Shown here piece by piece: positions 8,656 to 17,566 of a DNA stretch of 64,000 bases. The notes beneath the pieces were generated by a model. It searched no databases, was not told the origin of the DNA, and worked only from the letters and a program-made list of their open reading frames with translations. The stretch spans positions 4,898,001 through 4,962,000 of the forward strand of contig NZ_CP022752.1 in the NCBI RefSeq assembly GCF_002263515.1. The letters are read 5' to 3'. The DNA is from Actinopolyspora erythraea (GTDB lineage: Bacteria; Actinomycetota; Actinomycetes; Mycobacteriales; Pseudonocardiaceae). How positions within the stretch are numbered: position 1 is the stretch's first letter; each line of letters starts with the position of its first letter. A program made the position numbers and the translations under genes.

Positions 8656-9124
8656 GATACGGCCTGGATCGCTCTTGGAACGCGTGCTCGATGCGCATCC
8701 GCATCGTGGGGTGCATGGTCAGCGAATCCAGCTTCTCGGGTTGGATCCAGTGCACGCGGCGGCTCTCACTGCTGGGCCGTAGTCGTCCCGCCGCCGGCCG
8801 GGCGGCGAACACGATCGAGAACTCCTGGCGGACCTCACCGTCGTCGTAGGCGATCACGTGTCGCGGGTCGGAGTAGATACCCACGATGCCGGTGATCTCC
8901 ACGGTCAGCCCGGTCTCCTCGGCGACCTCGCGCAGGGCGGCTTGTCGGGTGGTCTCGCCGATGTCCTGTGCTCCGCCGGGCAGTGCCCACAGGTCGTTAT
9001 CGGTGCGCTCGATCAACAGCACACGGCCGGAATCGTCGCGGACCACCACGGCCACGGCCACGGCCACCACCAGACTGTTGGCCGCCGGGGCCTGCGGATC
9101 GCCGTAGTAGTCCCGCTTGCTCAT
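8648..9124 (-). CDS. NUDIX hydrolase
   Basis: 158 residues with a complete NUDIX box (Gx5Ex7REVxEExGL, reading from GAQDIGE to REVAEETGL) near residues 51-73. The family cleaves nucleoside diphosphates linked to another group; the substrate here is unknown. AGGA lies just before the ATG. It converges on the HD gene and sits next to the integrase relic, so it probably belongs to the element cargo. Confidence 0.87.
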   Translation of the reverse strand: MSKRDYYGDPQAPAANSLVVAVAVAVVVRDDSGRVLLIERTDNDLWALPGGAQDIGETTRQAALREVAEETGLTVEITGIVGIYSDPRHVIAYDDGEVRQEFSIVFAARPAAGRLRPSSESRRVHWIQPEKLDSLTMHPTMRMRIEHAFQERSRPYLS

Positions 9125-9194
9125 GGTTCCTGTCTCTCAGATCAATGCCGAAGCACCGTCCAACACAACACCTAGATAGTCTAATGTGGACTAA

Positions 9195-9413
9195 TTCCCA
9201 CGGAAGGGGCGGCCCGCCCGGGTGACCTCGCACGTGTTCCGGAAAACGGCAGCCACTATCCTGGATGAAGCGGGCTTGTCGGCGCGGGTGGTGGCCGATC
9301 AGCTGGGGCACGCGCGGCCGTCGCTGACTCAGGACGTGTACCTGGGGCGTAAGGCGGTCACCGAGGACGCGGCCACAGCGCTGGAAACGGTCTTCGATAG
9401 CGAGTCAGAGTAG
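9195..9413 (+). pseudogene. Tyrosine integrase, 3' remnant
   Basis: A frame open from a TAA at 9192 encodes only the end of a tyrosine recombinase: HVFRKT (the HxxR box), LGHARPS (the second His) and the nucleophile in DVYLGRK. The N-terminal domains and the first catalytic Arg are absent and no proper start is visible. It lies 70 bases downstream of the intact tRNA-Lys 3' end, the usual place for the integrase of an element in a tRNA gene. The element can no longer excise by itself. Confidence 0.82.
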
Positions 9414-9428
9414 TTTTGTGTGGGTAAA

Positions 9429-9518
9429 GTGTGGCGGTGATCTTGATCTGATCACTCCGCAGCGCTCTGACCTGGTCGTTTGGTGGGCCGCCAGGGACTC
9501 GAACCCTGAACCCGTGGA
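9429..9518. repeat. Right attachment site overlapping tRNA-Lys
   Basis: The second copy of the 90-bp direct repeat at 5821-5910. The 40 identical bases (9479-9518) run from just beyond the encoded CCA to the anticodon stem of tRNA-Lys. Together the two copies bound about 3.6 kb. Confidence 0.85.
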
Positions 9519-9556
9519 TTAAAAGTCCACTGCTCTGCCCATTGAGCTAACGGCCC
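9481..9556 (-). tRNA. tRNA-Lys (TTT), CCA encoded
   Basis: A complete cloverleaf: acceptor GGGCCGT/GCGGCCC, D-arm GCTC/GAGC, anticodon stem GTGGA/TCCAC with loop CTTTTAA (anticodon TTT), T-arm CAGGG/CCCTG with TTCGAGT, discriminator A, and an encoded CCA at 9483-9481. It is the integration site of the adjacent element. Confidence 0.97.
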
Positions 9557-9639
9557 GCAGGCTACAGGTTACAGGGAACCGTTGATCTCGTGCAGTGCCG
9601 GGCGGGAGTGTTTCCGCCCGGCACTGCCGACTCAACCGC

Positions 9640-10596
9640 TCAACCGCGCGCGAGCGCGGGTTCCGGTGCTACGACCTTCCTGTCACCAGCGCGTTCGTTC
9701 CAGCCGAGTCCGGTGATCATCGCGACCAGCAGCACGAAACCCACCCATTGGGTGAGAGTCAGCGTCTCCCCCAACACGCCGACTCCGACGACGGCCGCGG
9801 TGGCGGGAAACGAGAGCTCCGCCAGTGTGGCCCGGGCCGCGGGGGTGGTGCGCAGCCCGAGGTAGTACAAGCTGAGCGCCAGCAGGCCGGGGATCAGCGC
9901 GAGCAGCAGCAGTCCGCCGATATTGGCCCAGCCCACCGCCAGCGCGTCGCCGATGTTCGAGAGCCCTTCGGAGATCGAACCGTCCCGGAGCAGCAACACC
10001 AGCGCCACCGTGGGCAATCCGATCGAGTAGCGCAGCGTGGTCACCTCCACGGGAGCGAGCTCACGGCTGAGCACCCGGCCGAGCACCGTTCCGGCGGCCC
10101 ACAGGGCAGCCGCACCCAGCGCCAGCAGCGCGGGCATCAACCGCGAGACGCTCACCTGCACGGGATTCGGGAACGCCAGCAGCCACGCGCCCGCCAACGC
10201 GGGCAGCGCGAAGGCCAGGTACCCACGGCGGAACCCCTCGCGCAGCAACAGGAACGAGGCCAACGCGGCGAACACCGGCTGCAGTTTCTGCAACACCACG
10301 GGCGTGACCGGATCGCCGTAGCCGAACGCGGCGGTGAACAACATCGTGGCCAGCGCGGAGGTACCGGCCCCCACCACCAGCGCCGCCGCCCGGTGCCGCC
10401 CCCGGCACCGGGCGAACGCGCGCCACGCGCGGGGCAGCAGCGGCACCAGCAGCAGCGTGACGATCAGGTGCTCGCACAGCACCACGGTCGTGCTCGGCAG
10501 GCTGTTCGCCAGCGGCATCCGCCACAGCGCGTCGGTCCCCCACATCGCGGTGGCGATCGCGACCAGCCAGGTGCGGTCGCGCCCCGAATCAGTCAT
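9640..10596 (-). CDS. EamA/DMT-family transporter
   Basis: 318 residues with about ten hydrophobic segments in two homologous halves, the EamA arrangement (WGTDALWRMPLA at the start; the second half begins near ALLALGAAALWAAGTVLGR). It is a predicted inner-membrane metabolite exporter of unknown substrate. The ATG at 10596 is preferred over the start at 10620 because the latter only adds a charged tail. It stands alone between the tRNA and the SOD-like gene. Confidence 0.85.
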   Translation of the reverse strand: MTDSGRDRTWLVAIATAMWGTDALWRMPLANSLPSTTVVLCEHLIVTLLLVPLLPRAWRAFARCRGRHRAAALVVGAGTSALATMLFTAAFGYGDPVTPVVLQKLQPVFAALASFLLLREGFRRGYLAFALPALAGAWLLAFPNPVQVSVSRLMPALLALGAAALWAAGTVLGRVLSRELAPVEVTTLRYSIGLPTVALVLLLRDGSISEGLSNIGDALAVGWANIGGLLLLALIPGLLALSLYYLGLRTTPAARATLAELSFPATAAVVGVGVLGETLTLTQWVGFVLLVAMITGLGWNERAGDRKVVAPEPALARG

Positions 10597-10742
10597 TCGA
10601 TCAACGTAGCGCGAGCGCACAGCGCTACGCGCCCTCGACGGGAACGATCCTCATCACACTCGCCCCGGTCACGGACACACCACTTCACTCGTCAGGGCGA
10701 AGAATCACCAACCGAGCCAGCGAATCGCGTAGAACTCGACGT

Positions 10743-11318
10743 ATGCGATCCGCGACGAAAGCCGTGCTGACCGTACTCGCCCTGGCACTCGCTGCCCCCA
10801 CCGCCGCACAGGCCGAACCCGCCTCCGGTAATCGCCACGACCGCGCGGTGGCACACGGGGTCTTCGCCCCGTACCACGAAACGGCGGAAGCGATCACCTA
10901 CGCGCCGGAGCTGGTGCCGCCGGGGGCGCGGATGGGAGTGTTCGCGAACGACCTGCCGGGCGAGCGCACCACCGTGCTGGCGGCGCTCGAGGGGCTGCGG
11001 CCGAACCGCACCTACGGTGCTCACGTACACACCCGGCCGTGCGGCCCCGAGGGGTCGGACGCCGGTCCGCACTTCCAGCAGGTACCCGCTCCGGAAGGCG
11101 TCTCCGGCGATCCGGCCTACGCCAACCCGCGCAACGAGGTGTGGTTGGACTTCCGCACCGACGCGTCCGGTAACGCCGTGACCGGCGCTGTCGGTGACTG
11201 GACCCCGCACCGGGGCGAAGCGTCCTCGGTGGTGATCCACGAGCACCGCACCCGCACCGCCCCCGGGGTGGCCGGCGAGGCCGGTGCGCGGTTGGCCTGC
11301 CTGAACGTGCCGTTCTGA
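10743..11318 (+). CDS. Secreted Cu/Zn superoxide dismutase-like protein
   Basis: 191 residues. A signal peptide is clear (a hydrophobic stretch ending TAAQA, cleavage near residue 24). The SOD_Cu core follows: GAHVHTRPCG (metal-binding His), a GPHFQ segment, EVWLDFRTDASGNA, SVVIHEH and the final ARLACLNV, with cysteines positioned for the usual disulfide. It resembles the SOD-like proteins of actinomycetes. Whether all copper and zinc ligands are present cannot be settled by eye. It probably protects the cell surface from superoxide. Confidence 0.8.
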   Translation: MRSATKAVLTVLALALAAPTAAQAEPASGNRHDRAVAHGVFAPYHETAEAITYAPELVPPGARMGVFANDLPGERTTVLAALEGLRPNRTYGAHVHTRPCGPEGSDAGPHFQQVPAPEGVSGDPAYANPRNEVWLDFRTDASGNAVTGAVGDWTPHRGEASSVVIHEHRTRTAPGVAGEAGARLACLNVPF

Positions 11319-11493
11319 ACGGTTCCCGGCACTTCCCGGAGTGGTTCGCCCGGTCCGGGCGGCTCGGGATGTTCGGACGCATCGACCGTGGGCCCACCGA
11401 CCAGCCGGGGGCGTGCTTCCGGCGGCGCGCACGCGCCCCCGGTCCGCCGCCGCCCGGTACTGATCGGTGGGAACCGGCACCGATAATGGAGGC

Positions 11494-12639
11494 ATGTCGC
11501 TCGCGTCAGCCACCGCACCGCTTCGGATCGGACCGTACTCGGTCGATCCTCCCGTGGTACTCGCTCCGATGGCGGGCATTACGAACCTCGCCTTCCGCAA
11601 GTTGTGCCGGGAGTACGGCAGTCGTGACTCGCTCTACGTCTGCGAGATGATCACCGCCCGCGCGGTCGTGGAGCGCAATGCGAAGACGCTGCGGATGATG
11701 AGCTTCGACGAGGGGGAGCACCCGCGTTCGATGCAGCTCTACGGCGTGGATCCGGCGACCATGGCCGAAGCGGTCAAAATCGTCGTGGGCGAGGGCTGGG
11801 CCGACCACATCGACACGAACTGGGGTTGTCCGGTCGCCAAGGTGACCCGCAAGGGCGGCGGAGCGGCCCTGCCCTACAAGCGCAGGCTGTTCGGGGAGAT
11901 CATCTCCGCCGCCGTGCGGGCCGCCGAGCCGGCCGGTGTTCCGGTCACGGCGAAGTTCCGGGTCGGGATCGACGACGAGCACACCACCCACCTGGACGCG
12001 GGGCGCATAGCGGAGGAGGCCGGAGCGGCGGCCGTGGCCCTCCACGGCCGGACGGCGGCCCAGCGGTACTCCGGGACAGCGGACTGGGAACAGATCGCCC
12101 GGTTGAAGGAAACCGTGCGCGGCATCCCGGTGCTGGGCAACGGTGACATCTTCCGGGCGGCGGACGCCCGGAGGATGATGGACAGCACCGGCTGTGACGG
12201 TGTCGTCGTCGGACGCGGCTGCCTGGGCAGGCCGTGGCTGTTCCGGGAACTGCACGCCGAGCTGCGGGGCGAGCCGATCCCCGAGCCTCCCGACCTCGGC
12301 GAGATCCGGGGAATCGTCTACCGCCACGCCTGTCTGCTGACCGAGCTCATGGGGGAGGAGAAGGCGCTGCGTGACCTGCGCAAACACATGTCGTGGTACT
12401 TCATGGGCTTTCCCGTGGGGTCGGAGCTTCGGCGCAGGCTCGGCGTGGTCACCACCCTCGACGAGTTGGCCGGGCTGTTGGACCAGCTCGATCCGGAGGT
12501 CCCCTTCCCCTCGGAGGCGGAGGGACCGCGCGGCAGGCAGGGTTCCCCGGGCAGGGTGGCGTTGCCCGAGGGCTGGCTGGACGATCCGGAGGACAACTCG
12601 GTGCCGGTCGGCGCGGACATGGACCACAGCGGGGGGTGA
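11494..12639 (+). CDS. dusB: tRNA-dihydrouridine synthase (DusB-like)
   Basis: 381 residues. It has the Dus TIM barrel: VVLAPMAGITNLAFR (FMN site), DTNWGCPVAKVTRKGGG with the catalytic Cys, KFRVGID, ALHGRTAAQRY, PVLGNGDI and GVVVGRGCLGRPW. A C-terminal helical domain follows (LRDLRKHMSWYFMGF). The enzyme reduces uridines in the tRNA D-loop using FMN and NADPH. The ATG at 11494 has GGAGG just before it. The stop overlaps the next gene by GTGA. Confidence 0.93.
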   Translation: MSLASATAPLRIGPYSVDPPVVLAPMAGITNLAFRKLCREYGSRDSLYVCEMITARAVVERNAKTLRMMSFDEGEHPRSMQLYGVDPATMAEAVKIVVGEGWADHIDTNWGCPVAKVTRKGGGAALPYKRRLFGEIISAAVRAAEPAGVPVTAKFRVGIDDEHTTHLDAGRIAEEAGAAAVALHGRTAAQRYSGTADWEQIARLKETVRGIPVLGNGDIFRAADARRMMDSTGCDGVVVGRGCLGRPWLFRELHAELRGEPIPEPPDLGEIRGIVYRHACLLTELMGEEKALRDLRKHMSWYFMGFPVGSELRRRLGVVTTLDELAGLLDQLDPEVPFPSEAEGPRGRQGSPGRVALPEGWLDDPEDNSVPVGADMDHSGG

Positions 12640-13094
12640 TCCACCCACGTCGCGGCTTCGCGCCGCTCGCCTGCTCGCTGTCACTGCCGGTACTGCTCGG
12701 ATGTCTGGTCGGGGACCGACCCGTCGGCACGTCGTCCTCGTGGGAGACGGGCCCCGTCCGCTCGGTCACGGCCTACTTCAGGACCAACAACGCGGCGGCC
12801 CGGCTCGGCCCGGAGGAGCAGCGAGTCTTCCTGCACCGTACCCAGCACCCCGACTACCGGTCCCCGTCGTGCTCGCTGGGCGGGATGACGGTCACGGCGG
12901 AGCCCGCACCGGCGACCCTGCGCCCCGACGGGGAGTTCACCGTGGCCGGCAGCCGGCCGCGGGGAAGCGTCTGGGTCATCGGCGTGGAGGTCACGGTGCG
13001 CCGGGACGGGGCGATCGTCGGTAGGCAACTCGGTTCACAGCACCTGGTCAGGCTCGGCGGTCAGTGGTACGGCTTCGCGCCGTGCCCCCGTTGA
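12636..13094 (+). CDS. Putative lipoprotein
   Basis: 152 residues from a GTG that overlaps the dus stop. A short basic N-terminus, a hydrophobic segment and the lipobox LLGC indicate a lipoprotein anchored outside the membrane. The remainder, with TAYFRTNNAAARLGPEEQR and GSQHLVRLGGQWYGF, looks like a small folded domain, possibly NTF2-like. No family is recognised. It is translationally coupled to dus. Confidence 0.7.
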   Translation: MIHPRRGFAPLACSLSLPVLLGCLVGDRPVGTSSSWETGPVRSVTAYFRTNNAAARLGPEEQRVFLHRTQHPDYRSPSCSLGGMTVTAEPAPATLRPDGEFTVAGSRPRGSVWVIGVEVTVRRDGAIVGRQLGSQHLVRLGGQWYGFAPCPR

Positions 13095-13391
13095 ATCGCA
13101 CAGCGGAACAACGCTTTGTCCTCAGTTCGACACGATGCGTTATCGCGTGAAAGCGTGTTGAATTACGGGTGAGGCCCGGAGTTCCCCGCACGGTTCGAGT
13201 GGCAAGCGGAAACGGCACGGGCGGACACCGGAGCGGTCGGAGCCCCCGAGGGGGACGGGGCCGGATGACCGCCCAGCCCGATCCGTCCTCGCGACCCGGG
13301 TACGCCGGTTGAGCGAATTCGGCTCCGGTTGAGCGGAACCGGCTCAAGCAGAGCGGCTCACCCGACGACACCAGTACGGGAGGTGAGTGCG

Positions 13392-14270
13392 ATGTCCGGA
13401 GTTCGCGACGGCATTGCCAGGTCGGAGACCTGGCGGGAGGAAGCCGCCAGAACCCGGCCGCACGACCTTCCCTGTACCGAACACACCACGGGCAGGCACT
13501 ACGCGACGGACCCCGCCACAGTCACCGGGCTGGCCGAGCTGCACGAGGCCATCGCGGAGTTGCTCGCCTCGCGCGGACGTTGGCAGCAGGCCTACCACCA
13601 CCTGCGGGCCGCGCTGGACCTGCGAAACAGCGAACTGGCCCCGCCGGTACCGGAACAACTGCGGCACGAGGTGGACTGGCTGCGCCGCGAGCACGCCCGC
13701 GCCAGGGAGCAGAGTCTGCGCGACACGTTGACCGGGGGTTACAACCGTCGCTACCTGGACGAGCGACTCACGAACCTGTTGAGGGAGACCACCGGCGGAC
13801 TCGGTATCGCCCTGGTGGACCTGGACTGGTTCAAACAGGTCAACGACACCTTCGGGCACGTGCTCGGCGACCGCGTGTTGCAGCGTGTCGCCGAATTACT
13901 GCAGGAGGAACTGCCCCCTGGAGGATTCTGTGCGCGTTACGGCGGAGAGGAATTCGTACTGGTGCTGCCGGACACCACCGCGGCGAGCGCTATTTCACTG
14001 TGTGAACGGGCCCGGCTGCGGATAGCGAACTTTCCGTGGCGGCGAGTGGCCCACGGGCTCCGAATAAGCGTGAGCATTGGATTGACCTACGACCCCCGGG
14101 ACGAGAGCTCTGCCGTGTCCACCAGTACGGAGCAGAAAATTCTCGGTGCGGACGTGTTGCTCTACGCGGCCAAGCAGGCGGGGCGGAACGTGGTCGCCTA
14201 CCGCGAAGGAGGTGAGGTCCGCTTGACGGGAATTACCAGGGAATCCGAATCGTCACAGCAGTACTACTGA
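13392..14270 (+). CDS. Diguanylate cyclase (GGDEF domain)
   Basis: 292 residues. The N-terminal 110 residues are helical and TPR-like (LAELHEAIAELLASRGRW). A GGDEF domain follows: DTLTGGYNRRYLDERL, ALVDLDWFKQVNDTFGH, then the catalytic YGGEEF and VSIGLT. It should make c-di-GMP from GTP. The inhibitory RxxD site normally found just before GGEEF is absent. No membrane segment is visible. The ATG at 13392 follows GGGAGG. c-di-GMP acts on the RsiG encoded at 38.6 kb. Confidence 0.9.
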   Translation: MSGVRDGIARSETWREEAARTRPHDLPCTEHTTGRHYATDPATVTGLAELHEAIAELLASRGRWQQAYHHLRAALDLRNSELAPPVPEQLRHEVDWLRREHARAREQSLRDTLTGGYNRRYLDERLTNLLRETTGGLGIALVDLDWFKQVNDTFGHVLGDRVLQRVAELLQEELPPGGFCARYGGEEFVLVLPDTTAASAISLCERARLRIANFPWRRVAHGLRISVSIGLTYDPRDESSAVSTSTEQKILGADVLLYAAKQAGRNVVAYREGGEVRLTGITRESESSQQYY

Positions 14271-14519
14271 AAGCGACCACTTCGGATTCGGGGGACTTCC
14301 GGGACGACATCGCTGATCCGGCCGGACGAGCACACGCTGTGATTTATCCGACATAACACGGTTGTGCCGTGCACTGATTGTGAAGAATCCGGCGCCGCTA
14401 TCGTCAGTCCGGGCGATCAGCCGTAGCATCTTGACCAAGTCTGGCGATACAGCTTCGGGGGTGGGGGTCGCCAACCGTCCGAATGAACGCTAATGACAGC
14501 AAGGTGGGAGGGAACACGG

Positions 14520-15293
14520 GTGCCGGATAATCCCCGCCAAGGCAGTTCGGGGCACCAAAGTTCCCACTCGGAGTGGGCCCGTCCTGACGAGGAAACCGGA
14601 AACGAGGCCGAAACCGGCAAACGTGCCGCCTCGCGCAGGCGTAGAAGGGCGCTGGGCGACGACGGGACCGGCGGCACTCGCGTCGGCGATCTGCTGTCCA
14701 GGCACGGCAAGGGAAAGACCCAGACCACCGGTTCCCACCGGAAGGTCGAAGTGGACGAATCGGGATTCGCCCCGCCGGAGGGGGCGTCCGGTTCCCACGC
14801 CGCTCCGGACCAGCCACCGTCGGCACCATCCGAGCATCCCACCCGCGCCGTCGACCCCGCACCTGAGGTTCCGGCGCGCGAAGACGGAGCACGCGCTACC
14901 GGCCGCCGTGCACGACGCAGGCGCCGGGAGTCGGAGGAGCAGGAGCACGGAGGGGCTCGGCAGGCCCCTTCCGAGCAGACGCAGTGGCGCATCCCGAGCG
15001 GTGCTGATTCCTCCCAGGCACCGGCGGATGGAATCGGTTCCACCCCGGTGCCCCCGGTTGAAAGCGACGACACCGCACGAATAGCTCCGGTGGGCGACGT
15101 TCCGCGCGGGCCGACCCCCCCGCGGGAGGACAGCACAGTGCGGTCCTCCCCGAGGAGACCGCACCGACCTCCTCGCACACTTACCCGATCGCGCCGTCCT
15201 CGGCCTCTCGGGGGGAAGCGGGAACGCGCTCGGGCCCCGCCGAGGAGGCGGGAGGGGACACCGGGGAGCGCACCCGTCCTAGCCGGCCGATGA
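14520..15293 (+). pseudogene. N-terminal part of the LCP gene, out of frame with the rest
   Basis: It starts at a GTG with GGGAGG upstream (VPDNPRQGSSG) and encodes an Arg-rich cytoplasmic tail containing KRAASRRRRRA and TRVGDLLSRHG, as expected at the front of Pseudonocardiales LCP proteins (from memory). After about 15149 this frame turns into basic low-complexity sequence (RRPHRPPRTLTRSRRPRP). The +2 frame at the same place reads EETAPTSS...PAEEAGGDTGERTRP and continues without a stop into the LCP domain. One missing C in the C run at 15148-15151 would join the two. It is either a real mutation or a sequencing error. Confidence 0.65.
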
Positions 15294-17410
15294 GTGCGGC
15301 ACCGAACCGGGGGACTCCGCCCCCCGCATCACCCGCTCCACCACCGGAAGCCCCGCCCGAGGAGCCCACCGCTCAGCAGCCCCCCGTGCGGGACGAAGTT
15401 CCGCCGCCCCACACCGCCCTCCCGGCGGAGGGGGCACGGCGGAAACCCCAGCGGGACGAGCCCCGAGCGCATGACCCGGCCACGCCCTCGGCCACGGAGG
15501 CCATGCTCAACGGGAGCACCCGTACGGCGACTCCGCTGCCGGAGTCGGCGACGCGGAGCGACATGACCCCGCCGGAGAGAACCGCCGGAGGCGAGGCCGG
15601 CAACGGAGCGGAGGCCTCGCCGGAGGGGGTCTCCGAAGCCGCCCCGCACGCGGCACCGGGTGACTCCCCCGAGCCGGGGCGGGAGGACTCCGAGGAGGCG
15701 TCGGACGACGAGGCCAGTGCCGCGATCGACGCGACGTTGGCCCGGTTCTCCGCCGTGCACGACGAGCTCGCGGCCGAGGAGGAGAAGCGCCGCAAGAAGT
15801 ACGCCTGGCTGCTGGGCAACCGCAAGGAGCCCGAACCGGGTCAGGACATGCCGTTCGACTTCGCCGAGGACCGCGACGCGAACTCCTCCCGGGTGGAGTG
15901 GCGCAGGAGCAAACGCCGCAGGCGAACGCGGACGCTGGCCCGGGTGGCCGCCGTGGTCGCCGCCGTTCTCGTGTTCGTCACGACCGGAGTCGGCTGGGGC
16001 AGCAAGACGTGGTTGGACGCGAGCTTCAACCAGATTTCCGCGCTGGATCAGCAGTCCCAGGCCATCGAGGACGCGCACCTGCAGGAAGGGGACCTGAACT
16101 TCCTGCTGATCGGTTCGGACACCCGGCAGGGCGCGGAGGCCGGGGACGACATCGGCACCGCCGAGGGAGTTCCGGGGGCGCGCTCGGACACCACCATGAT
16201 CGCGCACATCCCCGCCGACCGGAGTCGCGTGGTGATCGTGTCGATCCCGCGCGACCTGGAAATCGACATCCAGGCCGACACCTGCAGGAAGTGGGATTCC
16301 GCCACCGGGAAGTACGCCGACAGCACTGTTCCGGCCGTGGAGAACGTCAAGTTCAACACCGCGTTCGCGGAAGGCGGTCCCGCCTGCGTGACCAAGCAGG
16401 TGCAGCAGCTCTCCGGACTCAAGATCAGCAGCTTCATGGGGGTCAACTTCCAGGGCTTCAAGTCCATGGTCGAGGCGGTCGGTGGCGTCCGGGTCTGCAC
16501 CAACAAACCGATGATCGACCAGGAACTGGGCACCATCCTCGCGACGGCGGGCTGGCACGACCTCGGTCCCCAGCAGGCGCTGCAGTACGTCAGGGCGCGC
16601 AAGCTGGTCAACGACCCGACGGCGGACTACGGCCGCATGGAGCGGCAGCAGTTGTTCCTCAGCGCGTTGTTACGCAAGATGACCTCGGCGAACGTGCTGC
16701 TCAACCCCAGCAAGCTCGCGGACATGGCCAATGCCGTCATCGCCAACACCTTCGGCGACAACGTCGACAGTGACAAGCTGATCGCGCTGGGCAAGTCGCT
16801 GGACGGGCTCGACCCGAAGAAGGTCACCTTCGTGACCATCCCCACCACGGGGAACGCCAACTCCCGGGGCAACGAGGTGCTGGCGAAGTCCCAGGCGCAC
16901 TCGCTGTTCCGCGCCATCATCGAGGACGTTCCGATCCACTCCCCCGGTGAACAGCAGAGCGGGCAGGGTTCGGAGGGGGCCTCGGCGAACACCTCGCCCA
17001 TGGCGTTCTCGCAGGAGGGACAGGCGTCGGACTCCGCGAAGCCGGTACCGTCCGAGGTGAGCGTGACGGTGCTCAACAGCACCGCGCGCAGCGGCTTGGC
17101 GAGCGACACCGCGAGTGACCTGCGTGGGTTCGACTTCGGGATCGGCGAACTCGGGAACCTGGAATCACCGCTGGAGCGGACGGTCATTCGCTACTCGGAG
17201 CCGAACAAGCAGCAGGCACAGCTGCTGGCCTCCGCCGTGCCTTCGGCCGAGCTCGTGGCCGACCCCTCGGTCGGGGAAGGTGTCCGGCTGGAGCTGGGCA
17301 CCGACTTCGACAACCGGATCCGCCAGCCGGACAGCGGTGACGTGGACGTCCCGGAGGGCCTGTCGACCGTCAACGCGGGTGAGGACAAGTGCGGTGGCGT
17401 CAACGGCTGA
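15290..17410 (+). CDS. LytR-CpsA-Psr (LCP) family protein
   Basis: 706 residues as read. After a Pro/Glu-rich cytoplasmic region there is one membrane segment (RVAAVVAAVLVFVTTGVGW). An extracellular LCP domain follows: NFLLIGSDTR, GARSDTTMIAHI, VVIVSIPRDL, KFNTAFAEGG, VGGVRVC, ALQYVRARKL and DYGRMERQQLFL. A LytR_C domain ends the protein (VTVLNSTARSGLA). LCP enzymes attach arabinogalactan or other polymers to peptidoglycan. The ATG here overlaps the stop of the upstream frame, but the natural start is probably the GTG at 14520. Confidence 0.88.
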   Translation: MSAAPNRGTPPPASPAPPPEAPPEEPTAQQPPVRDEVPPPHTALPAEGARRKPQRDEPRAHDPATPSATEAMLNGSTRTATPLPESATRSDMTPPERTAGGEAGNGAEASPEGVSEAAPHAAPGDSPEPGREDSEEASDDEASAAIDATLARFSAVHDELAAEEEKRRKKYAWLLGNRKEPEPGQDMPFDFAEDRDANSSRVEWRRSKRRRRTRTLARVAAVVAAVLVFVTTGVGWGSKTWLDASFNQISALDQQSQAIEDAHLQEGDLNFLLIGSDTRQGAEAGDDIGTAEGVPGARSDTTMIAHIPADRSRVVIVSIPRDLEIDIQADTCRKWDSATGKYADSTVPAVENVKFNTAFAEGGPACVTKQVQQLSGLKISSFMGVNFQGFKSMVEAVGGVRVCTNKPMIDQELGTILATAGWHDLGPQQALQYVRARKLVNDPTADYGRMERQQLFLSALLRKMTSANVLLNPSKLADMANAVIANTFGDNVDSDKLIALGKSLDGLDPKKVTFVTIPTTGNANSRGNEVLAKSQAHSLFRAIIEDVPIHSPGEQQSGQGSEGASANTSPMAFSQEGQASDSAKPVPSEVSVTVLNSTARSGLASDTASDLRGFDFGIGELGNLESPLERTVIRYSEPNKQQAQLLASAVPSAELVADPSVGEGVRLELGTDFDNRIRQPDSGDVDVPEGLSTVNAGEDKCGGVNG

Positions 17411-17566
17411 CCGGGGCGGAAACCGCACCGGCAACGGCGGTGGTTGACCGAACGTGACCCCCGCCGAACGGGCGGTGGTCCGTTCGAATGAGAAATCAAG
17501 CCGCGTTCACCGCTGGTTAACCGGCGGGAACCCTGCGCAACACCCCCACGAAGTAGGCTGGATGCC

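Noticed and set aside
9195..9413. An intact small recombinase
   Set aside because: It lacks the first catalytic Arg and N-terminal domains and has no proper start.
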